Below, one piece after another: positions 8,385-15,848 of a stretch of DNA of 64,000 bases; the first letter of the stretch is position 1, and each line of letters begins with the position of its first letter. The notes below the pieces were generated by a model, which did not search any database, had not been told where the DNA came from, and worked only from the letters and a program-made list of their open reading frames with translations. The position numbers and the translations under genes were made by a program. Location of the stretch: positions 434,001 through 498,000 of the forward strand of contig NZ_CP042818.1 in assembly GCF_008153345.1 (NCBI RefSeq), read 5' to 3'. The DNA comes from Treponema phagedenis. GTDB taxonomy: Bacteria; Spirochaetota; Spirochaetia; Treponematales; Treponemataceae.

Positions 8385-8540
8385 GCATTCCTATGGTAAA
8401 TTGCTCACCGTTGCGAAATTCCAAACGATGTTTTAAAGCATCAACAGTAAATTGTAAAATTGAAGCTTTAAAACTCGTAGGCGAAGTTAAAGTAAATTTT
8501 CAAAACTTCGCCGTTGCGCCGTGTCGGGCTCTTTTATAAA
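8385..8540 (+). repeat. Core-and-cassette repeat, copy 3 (filled)
   Basis: The left core starts GCATTCCTATGGTAAATTGC at 8385 and the right core ends about 8534. The cassette is bounded by the same eight bases, CCGTTGCG, at 8408-8415 and 8511-8518. Inside, GTTTTAAAGC pairs with GCTTTAAAAC, and GGCGAAGTT with AACTTCGCC. The cassette differs from copy 1 at only about two positions although the loci are 5 kb apart. It occupies much of the gap 8282-8714. Confidence 0.88.
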
Positions 8541-8714
8541 ATTATCTGATTTGTATTAGATGAATTAAAAAACTAATTGAAGGCATCAAAAAAAGCTACA
8601 ATACTATTCGGTGAAATCTAAAACGGTAAAAGTTTTTGATAAAGATTAAAGCAATCGATTCTTGTCTTTTACGTGCTATACGATTATACTTGCTGCTATA
8701 GAAAAGGAACTGCT

Positions 8715-9494
8715 TTGAATAAATCATATACCGGATTTTTATTGCTTGTGCTTTTAGTTTTTAGTGGACTCTTGTTTTGCTGCGTAAAAAAACAGCACTA
8801 TCGAAATAATGAAAATAAACAGGAAGAGACCGATTTTGCAAACACCGATAATGTTATACAGCTGAATTTTGCAAAAAGCGGCGTTTCGTTTACCGCAACG
8901 CTTGGAATAGCACAGGGGCAGCGGGTGGAGGTAGGCGGGGCGGAACATGTGCAGATGCAGGAAAACGGAATGGTAACGATTACTTTAAGCGGTGAAACAT
9001 GTTCGCTGGTAGGGAATGTTAAATCAATTTCAATTATTAAAAACGATGAGCTCTCGCAGCTGCGTATTAAATCTACCAGTCTTATTAACGCTCATTTTTC
9101 ATTTCTTCCGGCTTTACAATCTCTTAAGCTTATTTGTCCGGAATTGCAAAAGCTCTCTTGCGCATATACTTCGCTGCAATCTTTGCACTTAAATCAAAGT
9201 CCAAAACTTCTAAGTCTGTCATGCGAACATTCAAAACTGAATGAGCTGCATATTAATCGCTGTACACTGTTACGAACAGTGGTTTGCAACGATAACTATT
9301 TAACAGAATTAAACCTTAAATACTGTACCGATTTGCAAACCCTGCATTGCCAAAACAATAGACTTTCCAATCTGGTTATTTCTCCGCTTAACAGATTGCG
9401 GAAATTAAATTATGAAAACAATTTTTTACCTGCGGAGAATGTTAAAACGATTATTGAAAGCTTAGCGAAAAAATTCGGTACGTCGAAATCTTAG
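8715..9494 (+). CDS. Secreted leucine-rich-repeat lipoprotein-like protein
   Basis: About 259 residues from a TTG start at 8715, 6 bases after AAAGGAA. An upstream in-frame start is less likely, as it would put 14 residues before the signal peptide. The N-terminus MNKSYTGFLLLVLLVFSG then LLFCC looks like a lipoprotein signal with the Cys near residue 23. From about residue 110 there are seven or more repeats of L-x-x-L-x-(L/C)-x-x-(N/S/C)-x-L, with Cys often in the inner position (LQTLHCQNNRLSNL, LLRTVVCNDNYLTEL). These resemble short bacterial surface LRRs and suggest binding to host or bacterial ligands. The ligand is unknown. Confidence 0.75.
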   Translation: MNKSYTGFLLLVLLVFSGLLFCCVKKQHYRNNENKQEETDFANTDNVIQLNFAKSGVSFTATLGIAQGQRVEVGGAEHVQMQENGMVTITLSGETCSLVGNVKSISIIKNDELSQLRIKSTSLINAHFSFLPALQSLKLICPELQKLSCAYTSLQSLHLNQSPKLLSLSCEHSKLNELHINRCTLLRTVVCNDNYLTELNLKYCTDLQTLHCQNNRLSNLVISPLNRLRKLNYENNFLPAENVKTIIESLAKKFGTSKS

Positions 9495-9597
9495 CCTTTC
9501 GGTTCCTCTAGCCGCAATAGAGCCATTAGGAATTGCATGTGTCAATGTTGAACATTGGCGTTAAACAAAATCGGCAATTCCCTATAATCGAAAAATT

Positions 9598-9764
9598 TTA
9601 CTCGGTAAACTTGAGATACACCGATCCAATTCCATTCTCTATTTTGAGTGTATTGTTTTCGTCTTGAATAGAGCTTTGAGAATATTGCGTTCCAAGTGTT
9701 TTTCCTACTCGTTGCGAATCAACATATATCTCCCCAATACCCTGAGAAGTGCTTATGCTATAGC
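9598..9764 (-). pseudogene. Out-of-frame 3' end of the DUF4097 gene
   Basis: On the minus strand, reading from the A10 tract with one base added, the frame is open for about 55 codons. It encodes SYSISTSQGIGEIYVD, a short linker and IENGIGSVYLKFTE before a stop at 9600-9598. The glycine turns match the upstream beta-helix repeats, so this is coding sequence separated from its gene by a one-base difference in a homopolymer. Confidence 0.65.
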
Positions 9765-10526
9765 TTTTTTTTTTGCCTCAATTTCAAAATGCACTTCGCC
9801 AATGCCGGATTTGATTTCGGAGTTGCCTGATAATTTTCCGCTGAAGGTTGTTTCGCCGACACCGGAAGAAAGATACATATCGGTAAAATCGCAGCGGGTA
9901 AAATTAGATTCACCGACGCCGGTTTTGATTATGGTTTTTGCGGCAGTGATGCCGGTAACTTCGGCTTCGCCGACGCCTGTTTTCAGGTGTAAAGAATAGG
10001 TGGAAAGCCCTTGTAATACACATGCTCCAATGTCTTGTCGAATCGCAATGCTGTCATAAAGAATACTGTAGGGTATATAGAGCGTAAGATTAGGATAGGT
10101 TTTTTCCGTATTTACACCAACCAAGTTCAAAAAATTCCAAGAACGTTTATCCACATTATCGTCTATTCTAAGAGTATCGCCTTGAAGTTCCACAAGGACT
10201 TTTATTTTTTCATCATTGGTTATTTGATATGTGATTTCGTTATGCTCACTGCCTTTAATTATGATATTTGCATATGAAAGATTTATATCAAGGTTTTTGA
10301 TTTCTGGTTTATCAATTACTGTAAAACCGGAATCATTAACGGGGAAGTTGTCATTTCGCAGTTGTTTATGATTACTATTTTTCTTCTGCGATGAGCCGAA
10401 AATTTTTCCTAAAAAAGGCGAGCCCCACGTGTTTTGTTTTAGTCTGCCTCCAAGTAAGTAGCCGCCGGCAATAAACGCTATGCCGAGTAGAATGATAAAA
10501 AGCGCTTTAAATATTTTCTTTCCCAT
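9753..10526 (-). CDS. DUF4097 (LiaG-like) beta-helical envelope protein, ends at an A10 tract
   Basis: A 257-residue protein with an N-terminal membrane segment (FKALFIILLGIAFIAGGYLL) followed by a right-handed beta-helix-like DUF4097 region with repeats of the form K(T/S)GVGE (LKTGVGEAEV, IKTGVGESNF, LSSGVGETTF, IKSGIGEVHF). As written it ends at A10 (9774-9765 on the minus strand) with KKKAIA. One extra A would open a further 55 codons to a stop at 9598. Those codons include SQGIGEIYV and NGIGSVYLKF, which continue the same repeat. The true gene therefore probably spans 9598-10526. It is the last gene of the padR operon. AAAGGA precedes the ATG. Confidence 0.8.
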   Translation of the reverse strand: MGKKIFKALFIILLGIAFIAGGYLLGGRLKQNTWGSPFLGKIFGSSQKKNSNHKQLRNDNFPVNDSGFTVIDKPEIKNLDINLSYANIIIKGSEHNEITYQITNDEKIKVLVELQGDTLRIDDNVDKRSWNFLNLVGVNTEKTYPNLTLYIPYSILYDSIAIRQDIGACVLQGLSTYSLHLKTGVGEAEVTGITAAKTIIKTGVGESNFTRCDFTDMYLSSGVGETTFSGKLSGNSEIKSGIGEVHFEIEAKKKAIA

Positions 10527-10574
10527 ATTTGTTTTCCTTTACTATAAAATAATCAATTATGAACGGTGGCTTCT

Positions 10575-10670
10575 GCATGCCTATGGTAAACTGCTCACCG
10601 TTGCTCAACTCAAAACGATGTTTTGTCTGAGCGTCTCAGGTAACAGACAAAACCCGAAGCTCTTTTTTGT
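10575..10670 (+). repeat. Core-and-cassette repeat, copy 4 (right end lost)
   Basis: GCATGCCTATGGTAAACTGC starts at 10575 and CTCACCGTTG follows. Stem 1 is GTTTTGTCTG 10620-10629 with CAGACAAAAC 10644-10653, a different sequence from copies 1 and 3 but in the same frame ACGATG-stem-AC-C-GAAG. Stem 2 and most of the right core are missing; only AGCTCTTTTTTGT remains. It lies inside the padR operon between the small membrane gene and the DUF4097 gene. Confidence 0.75.
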
Positions 10671-10740
10671 AAAATTTTTTACCTCTCATATTACCTGCAT
10701 TAAAAATCTATTTAAGATGATAGAGGAATGTTGGCATATG

Positions 10741-10914
10741 TTATAATATCAAATAGAAGAACATCGGTACTGCAATAAAAATAAGAAAAAGCAGCGCAAT
10801 AATGCTGAACACTATTTTAAATGCTAATCTTATTACGCCGAAAATAATGCCAAAGACTAAACCGCCTACGCCGAAACAACTGCATAAAATCAAAAAAATT
10901 AATACTTTAATCAT
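10741..10914 (-). CDS. Small hydrophobic membrane protein (57 aa)
   Basis: The minus strand encodes 57 residues beginning MIKVLIFLILCSCFGVGG and ending FFYLIL, nearly all hydrophobic with two probable membrane segments and a single Arg and Lys in between. AAGGAGCC lies 5 bases before the ATG at 10914. It sits between pspC and the DUF4097 gene in the same direction, so it is probably part of that envelope operon. No family is recognised beyond the general pattern of small membrane proteins near PspC-domain genes. Confidence 0.65.
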   Translation of the reverse strand: MIKVLIFLILCSCFGVGGLVFGIIFGVIRLAFKIVFSIIALLFLIFIAVPMFFYLIL

Positions 10915-10989
10915 TGTATGGCTCCTTGTAAAATTTCTTTATACAATTTCCGTAAATTTTTTTTAAGAGATTTCCGGAAATTGCCTTGG

Positions 10990-11241
10990 TTAAGCTTGAT
11001 CGTCATTATGCGGTTCATATTTATGCGTGTACTCATAGTGAATGGGCTCATCTTTTTGAATCGGCATAATTGCAGCAGCTATGATATAGAGGACGAGTCC
11101 TGTGCCGCATGAGAGGAAGGTTAGTAAGACCCAGCCAAGCCGCACAATCGTGGAATCAATATCAAAGTATTCCGCAATACCGCCGCATACACCGAAAAGT
11201 TTTTTGTCATCATTGCTTCTGTATAATTTTTTTGTTGCCAT
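10990..11241 (-). CDS. PspC-domain membrane protein
   Basis: An 83-residue protein covering the PspC domain: KKLYRSNDDKKLFGVCGGIAEYFD at residues 3-26, IDSTIVRLGWVLLTF at 27-41, then the hydrophobic segment LSCGTGLVLYIIAAAIMP. The C-terminal 20 residues are polar. In other bacteria this domain stands alone or with DUF1700 and DUF4097 proteins in membrane-stress operons, and the neighbours here are exactly those. GGAGT precedes the ATG. Confidence 0.92.
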   Translation of the reverse strand: MATKKLYRSNDDKKLFGVCGGIAEYFDIDSTIVRLGWVLLTFLSCGTGLVLYIIAAAIMPIQKDEPIHYEYTHKYEPHNDDQA

Positions 11242-11305
11242 TATGGACTCCTCTTAAATAATGTGGTTATATCGTTATTATGTTTGTATTTTTAATTTTT
11301 ATGTT

Positions 11306-11842
11306 TTATTTTGAACGACGGTTTATTAGTTTTGCAATACCGGTTATCAGCATTCCGGTAATATAAAAAACCAACATTGCCGCTCCTGCTAATACGAGTG
11401 CAACTCCTACAAAAATCAAAGCGGAAACCGAGCCTCCGACGAGTAGCAATACGCCTTTTAAAAAGACTGCTCCGGCACTAACTGCTAAGGCAAATATGAG
11501 GGCGATTCCCGTGACGGCAAGCGAAACGATAACTGCGACCGCCGCAATAATAATCGGTACCGCTACCGGCGCTGCGCAAATTGCCAAAATGGTAAACCAA
11601 AAAGCCCGCCAGCCGCTCTTTGTCGAGGAACGCACAACCTTTGCTTCTTTTATTGCATAGTCTGCCAGAATTTTTGATGCAATATGTGCAGGGCTTTTTA
11701 ACTCTGCAATTACATCCTGCTCGCGCTCTTTTCCTGCTTCATCAAAATATTCTTCGTAATAATCCAAGGCAATAGCAAGGTCTTCTTTTGGCAATTGCTT
11801 TAGTCTTTCCTGTAGCTCTCTCATAAATTCTTTACGCGTCAT
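11306..11842 (-). CDS. DUF1700 (HAAS-type) membrane protein
   Basis: 178 residues from ATG 11842, which follows GGAGGGGAAAAAC; a longer frame exists upstream but lies within padR and has no better start. Residues 1-60 form the helical HAAS/DUF1700 signature (MTRKEFMRELQERLKQLP, ALDYYEEYFDEAG, ELKSPAHIASKILADYAI). The rest is a long glycine- and alanine-rich hydrophobic region with about three membrane segments. The start overlaps the end of padR by 11 bases, the usual coupling of PadR and DUF1700 genes. It probably acts with PspC and DUF4097 in sensing or adapting to envelope stress. Confidence 0.9.
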   Translation of the reverse strand: MTRKEFMRELQERLKQLPKEDLAIALDYYEEYFDEAGKEREQDVIAELKSPAHIASKILADYAIKEAKVVRSSTKSGWRAFWFTILAICAAPVAVPIIIAAVAVIVSLAVTGIALIFALAVSAGAVFLKGVLLLVGGSVSALIFVGVALVLAGAAMLVFYITGMLITGIAKLINRRSK

Positions 11843-12155
11843 GTTTTTCCCCTCCATCAAAAATATGGTCAATGAGCTTTTTGTAGTCCTCCCATTCCTG
11901 ACGATATAATTCTTGCTGTCGTTTACCTGCCATAGTAATTCTGTAATACTTTCTATTACGGCTGTCAATTGAAACATCATAGGTTTGCAAAAATCCTGCA
12001 ACCTGCAACCGCCGCAATACCGGATATAATGTGGATTCTGAAATAGATATCAGTTCCTTCACATCTTGTGTAAGCTTATATCCGTAGGTATCTTCCCGGC
12101 TGAGTAGGGCTAAAACACAGGCTTCCAATAACCCTGAGTTTATCGAAAAAAGCAC
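11832..12155 (-). CDS. PadR-family transcriptional regulator
   Basis: A 107-residue winged-helix protein: residues 8-40 LLEACVLALLSREDTYGYKL then ISISESTLYPVLRRLQVAG, and the wing YDVSIDSRNRKYYRITMAGK. The start is GTG at 12155, 8 bases after GGAGGT. PadR proteins of this size act as dimers and usually repress their own operon. The perfect palindrome at 12188-12226, 33 bases upstream, is the obvious operator. It heads the operon padR / DUF1700 / pspC / small membrane protein / DUF4097. Confidence 0.93.
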   Translation of the reverse strand: MLFSINSGLLEACVLALLSREDTYGYKLTQDVKELISISESTLYPVLRRLQVAGFLQTYDVSIDSRNRKYYRITMAGKRQQELYRQEWEDYKKLIDHIFDGGEKHDA

Positions 12156-12187
12156 TCTCTGATACCTCCATCTTTAAAAATACTTAT

Positions 12188-12226
12188 CTTGACTTAATAT
12201 TATATGTTGTATAATATTAAGTCAAG
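12188..12226. promoter_or_regulatory. Perfect 17-bp inverted repeat: padR promoter and probable operator
   Basis: CTTGACTTAATATTATA at 12188-12204 and its exact complement at 12210-12226 flank TGTTG. Each strand offers TTGACT and TATAAT 15 bases apart, so the site may fire in both directions, leftward into padR and rightward toward the gene at 12371. Symmetry of this length directly before a PadR gene fits an autoregulatory operator. Confidence 0.7.
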
Positions 12227-12370
12227 TAGAATGTGTAATTTTTTTAAGAAAATTGAGTATAGCGTAAAGGGTTACGATTTATTTTATGTAATTGTATGAC
12301 AAACACCGCTCTATTTTCTTTACTGTAAAAATAGAACATGATACAATACCGGAAACTGGAGGATATTAGT

Positions 12371-13630
12371 ATGGTTGATATTGTACTGGTTGTCAGCGTT
12401 TTTATACTATTGCTTGCTCTTGGAATTATTCTTACAGTTCGCCCTCCAACACGAAAAGCGGGTAAAATAATTCTGACTGCTTTAACGTGGATTACGGCAA
12501 CGGGTGTAATGTTTGTTGAGCTCGTAATGCTAACGCTGATGAACGCTCCGGTATCCGGATATATTGCGGACTGGGGAATTGCCATTGTCGTTGCTGTTAC
12601 CATAACCGGATTAATTTGGAAGCTCTTTAAAAAGAAGATTTTTAGGATTTGTTTTTTTAGTTTTATTGCAATCGGATTTTTAAGTTTTGCAGGATTTCTT
12701 TGGCATCATCTCTATTTAACCCGCATAACCGTGAGTATGAGCCCGTATGAATTATTGGAATCTTATTCACCGTATGCAGAAAATTCCAAGGTAAAACTTT
12801 TAGATGGAGAGTCGACCTTGAAGCTCTCTGATAATCTTCCGAGAATGAACGGAGCAATTGCGCTGTATCCGATTTATTCCGCTTATGCCCGTGCGGTTTA
12901 TCCGGCAGAAAAATTACAAGATGCTCCTAATAGCAAATTATTGTATGGCGGCTCGACACCGCAAGCATACGACTCAATTTTAAAAGGAGAGTCGGATATT
13001 ATTTTTATGGCAAGTCCTTCAAAAGAGCAAGAGGAAGAGGCAAAAGCTAAGGGTGTTCATTTAAACTATACAGCGATTGGGCGGGAAGCATTTATATTTT
13101 TCGTTAATGCAAACAATCCGATTGAAAACCTTACAATTGAAGAAATAAAGAAAATATATTCAGGAGAGATTCAAGACTGGAGTTATTTTGATCCGAGTTC
13201 GGCTCGAAAGCTGGGCAAAATAAAAGCTTTCCAAAGAGATGAAAACAGCGGCAGTCAAACCGCCTTGCAAAAACTGATGGGCGACACGCCGTTGATGAAG
13301 CCTACCGAAACAGACAGAATAAATTCGATGGGCGCAATTGTTGAGAAGGCGGCAGACTTTAAAAATTTCAAAAACTCAATAGGCTTTTCGTTCTGGTTTT
13401 ATTCAACCGAGATGATGAAAGATCACGACATAAAGCTTTTAAAATTAAACGGAGTTGCGCCCACAGTGGAAAATATCAAAAACGGAACCTATCCGATTAT
13501 CGGAGATTTTTATGCCGTTACGCGTGACGATGCAAGCGAAAACACGCTTAAACTTTTGGAATGGATAAAAGGCAAACAAGGCATGGAGCTGCTTAAAAAA
13601 ACCGGCTATACTCCGATAGATAATTTATAA
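12371..13630 (+). CDS. Membrane-anchored PstS-like phosphate-type binding protein
   Basis: About 419 residues from ATG 12371, 8 bases after GGAGG; an ATG 11 codons upstream lacks a ribosome site. The first 115 residues contain four hydrophobic segments, then a type II periplasmic-binding-protein domain follows: GAIALYPIYSAYARAVYP, YGGSTPQAYDSILKGESDI, GREAFIFFVNANNPIENLT, FQRDENSGSQTALQKLMG and IGFSFWFYSTEMM. These match PstS-like proteins, including the ligand-contacting serine/glycine loops. A binding domain fused to several membrane spans and without pst permease genes nearby suggests a sensor or scavenging role rather than a standard ABC uptake system. Confidence 0.8.
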   Translation: MVDIVLVVSVFILLLALGIILTVRPPTRKAGKIILTALTWITATGVMFVELVMLTLMNAPVSGYIADWGIAIVVAVTITGLIWKLFKKKIFRICFFSFIAIGFLSFAGFLWHHLYLTRITVSMSPYELLESYSPYAENSKVKLLDGESTLKLSDNLPRMNGAIALYPIYSAYARAVYPAEKLQDAPNSKLLYGGSTPQAYDSILKGESDIIFMASPSKEQEEEAKAKGVHLNYTAIGREAFIFFVNANNPIENLTIEEIKKIYSGEIQDWSYFDPSSARKLGKIKAFQRDENSGSQTALQKLMGDTPLMKPTETDRINSMGAIVEKAADFKNFKNSIGFSFWFYSTEMMKDHDIKLLKLNGVAPTVENIKNGTYPIIGDFYAVTRDDASENTLKLLEWIKGKQGMELLKKTGYTPIDNL

Positions 13631-13706
13631 ATTATTTAAGAAAAGAAAACTCGATCTGCTTTTAATTCATTTAAGAAGCATAAAGAGTTTTATAAAAAGG
13701 AGCTCC

Positions 13707-14290
13707 GGTTTAGTTTTTGCCGTCCGTGGCAAAAACTAAACCTGCGAGTTTAAAAACTCCCTATTATAAAAAAAGCCCGACACGGCGCAACGGCGAGTAA
13801 TTTACCATAGGAATGCCTTTGGTACCTTGCAATCAGAACAGTATAAAATCGCAAGAGACTTTTTTTTACACGGATAATACAATCAGAGAAGAAGAACGGG
13901 CACGGATGTCAAAATTATATCGTACGATGTTTTAACGCAAGGTAGTTTGTAAAGCTTTAAAACTCACAGGAAACTTTTTTTACACGGATAATACAATCAG
14001 AACGGGCACGGACGCCCGTGGTTCCAAACAGAAGCGATGTTTACAAACAAAAACCAAAAATAGCAAAGTTTTGTTTGTAAACTCGTAGATATAATTTTGA
14101 CACGGATGTCAAAATTATATCGTGCGATGTTTTAAAGCAAGGTAGTTTGTAAAGCTTTAAAACTCGTAGGGGACTTTTTGACACGGATGTCAAAAAGTCC
14201 CCCGTGTTAGCTGCCGGAAAGGAACAGCGCAATTATTTCAATAATTGCGCTGTTGTACACAAAGCCGCGCCAATTTCAGCGGCTTTGTAC
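13707..14290. repeat. Array of stem-variable hairpin cassettes with an embedded empty core (copy 5)
   Basis: The 808-base gap 13631-14438 carries no gene but many hairpins: GGTTTAGTTTTTGCC 13707-13721 with 13728-13742; an empty core on the minus strand at 13775-13817; stem 1 variants at 14039-14052/14069-14082 and 14129-14138/14154-14163; stem 2 variants GATATAATTTTGACA 14088-14102 with 14107-14121 and GGGGACTTTTTGACA 14169-14183 with 14188-14202, both closing the loop CGGA; then AACAGCGCAATTA 14223-14235 with 14242-14254 and ACAAAGCCGC 14259-14268 with 14279-14288. ACACGGATAATACAATCAGA occurs twice, at 13868 and 13982. Confidence 0.88.
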
Positions 14291-14403
14291 CGGAGCCGAT
14301 AGGCGGAGCCTTGGAGAGCAGCGACGGCGCCCCGTATTCTAAGCGCCGGAACACCCGTATACAAAAACTGTCTATGCGGGATTTGTGCATTGTAGATTTT
14401 TAG

Positions 14404-14432
14404 TTGTTTTTTGATTTTTTTTAGTGTAAAAT
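14404..14432 (+). promoter_or_regulatory. Promoter placing transcription start at the MBL-gene ATG
   Basis: TTGTTT at 14404-14409 and TAAAAT at 14427-14432 are 17 bases apart. The -10 box ends only six bases before the ATG at 14439, and no ribosome site precedes that ATG, so the transcript may be leaderless. Confidence 0.5.
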
Positions 14433-14438
14433 AAAACT

Positions 14439-15845
14439 ATGAGTATTAAGATGTATTCGCTGGGAGCGGCTCAAGAGGTTACCGGTTCCAAGCATATGTT
14501 GGAAGTTGATGATGAGCTGTATTTGATTGACTGCGGGGCTTTTCAGGGCAGGCGTGCGGAGGCTGATAAAAAGAATCGGGATTTTAATGTGCCGGCGGAT
14601 AAGTTGACTGCCGTCATTTTAACGCACGGGCATTATGACCACTGCGGGTTATTGCCGCTTTTATCAATACACGGATTTAAGGGAAATATTTATGCAACGC
14701 CTGCAACAAGGGATATTGCGAATCTTATTTTGATGGATTCGGCGCGTATTCAGGCACGCGATGCCGAGTTTTTATCTAAACAGGCAAAAAAGAAGGGGGA
14801 GCGTTTTGATTGGCAGCCGCTTTTTGACGAAGAGGATGTGGTCAATACGGTTAATCAATTTGTGACGGTTTCGTATCATCGAGCTACTTGGTTAAGCTCA
14901 AAGGTATTGCTTGAATTTTATGATGCCGGACATATTTTAGGCTCCGCAATGGCGTTGCTGACGGTGCGGGATTCTTCGGGCAAAGAAGTGAAAATTGCCT
15001 ATACCGGCGACCTCGGCAGAAAAAACAAACCGATTATACGCGACCCCGATACTATTCCTCCGGTGGATTATATTGTACTGGAAAGCACGTACGGGAATCG
15101 CCGGCATGAGGATTTGGACAATGCCCTGCATATTCTTGCAAGAACCGCAAAAGAGTTGGTGCGCTCATGCGGCAAGATGATTATTCCGGCGTTCGCGGTT
15201 GAGCGGACACAGGAGCTTGTGTATTATTTTCATCTTTTGGTGGATAAGCAGATTATCCCCGAGATTCCCATTTATGTGGATTCTCCGATGGCGGTAAATG
15301 CAACCAGTATTTTTCAAGTACATCCGGAATGTTATGATAAAGAAACACAAGAAGCTTTTGTTAAGCATCATAAAAATCCGTTCGGATTTAATGCGCTGAA
15401 GTTTATTACCAGTGTCGGTGAATCAAAAGAATTAAATACCATTGACGGCCCGATGATTATCATCAGTGCGGACGGCATGTGCGAATTCGGGCGGGTTACT
15501 CACCATCTTTCAAATAATATTGAAAACCCGACAACAAAAATTTTGCTTGTCGGTTTTATGGCGGAAAATACGCTTGGGCGGCGTTTACAAAACAGAGAGA
15601 CCGAAGTAAAGATTTTCGGAGAATGGCATCAGGTACGGGCGGAAATTGTTCAGATTAACGCCTTCAGCGCACATGCGGACTATGCGGAATCAACCGAATG
15701 GCTTCAGTCGCTTGACACCTCTCGTCTTCAAAAAATTTATTTGGTGCACGGAGAGCCCGATGCGCAAAAGTTTTTGCAAGACTATCTTGCGGAGCGGGAT
15801 TTTTCCGCTCATATTGTAAAATACGGAGAGGTGTTTGATTTATAA
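14439..15845 (+). CDS. MBL-fold metallo-hydrolase with beta-CASP RNA-specificity domain
   Basis: 468 residues. The metallo-beta-lactamase motif HGHYDH lies at residues 63-68 (LTHGHYDHCG), with further metal ligands in DAGHILGSA near 165 and TGDLGR near 190. The beta-CASP insert is represented by PAFAVERTQELVYYF and YVDSPMAVNATSIF. The C-terminal RNA-specificity region reads FSAHADYAE and YLVHGEPDA. This is the architecture of bacterial homologues of CPSF-73/Ysh1, zinc-dependent RNA endo- or exonucleases. The RNA substrate is unknown. rlmB follows three bases after its stop codon, so the two are probably co-transcribed. Confidence 0.9.
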   Translation: MSIKMYSLGAAQEVTGSKHMLEVDDELYLIDCGAFQGRRAEADKKNRDFNVPADKLTAVILTHGHYDHCGLLPLLSIHGFKGNIYATPATRDIANLILMDSARIQARDAEFLSKQAKKKGERFDWQPLFDEEDVVNTVNQFVTVSYHRATWLSSKVLLEFYDAGHILGSAMALLTVRDSSGKEVKIAYTGDLGRKNKPIIRDPDTIPPVDYIVLESTYGNRRHEDLDNALHILARTAKELVRSCGKMIIPAFAVERTQELVYYFHLLVDKQIIPEIPIYVDSPMAVNATSIFQVHPECYDKETQEAFVKHHKNPFGFNALKFITSVGESKELNTIDGPMIIISADGMCEFGRVTHHLSNNIENPTTKILLVGFMAENTLGRRLQNRETEVKIFGEWHQVRAEIVQINAFSAHADYAESTEWLQSLDTSRLQKIYLVHGEPDAQKFLQDYLAERDFSAHIVKYGEVFDL

Positions 15846-15848
15846 GCT

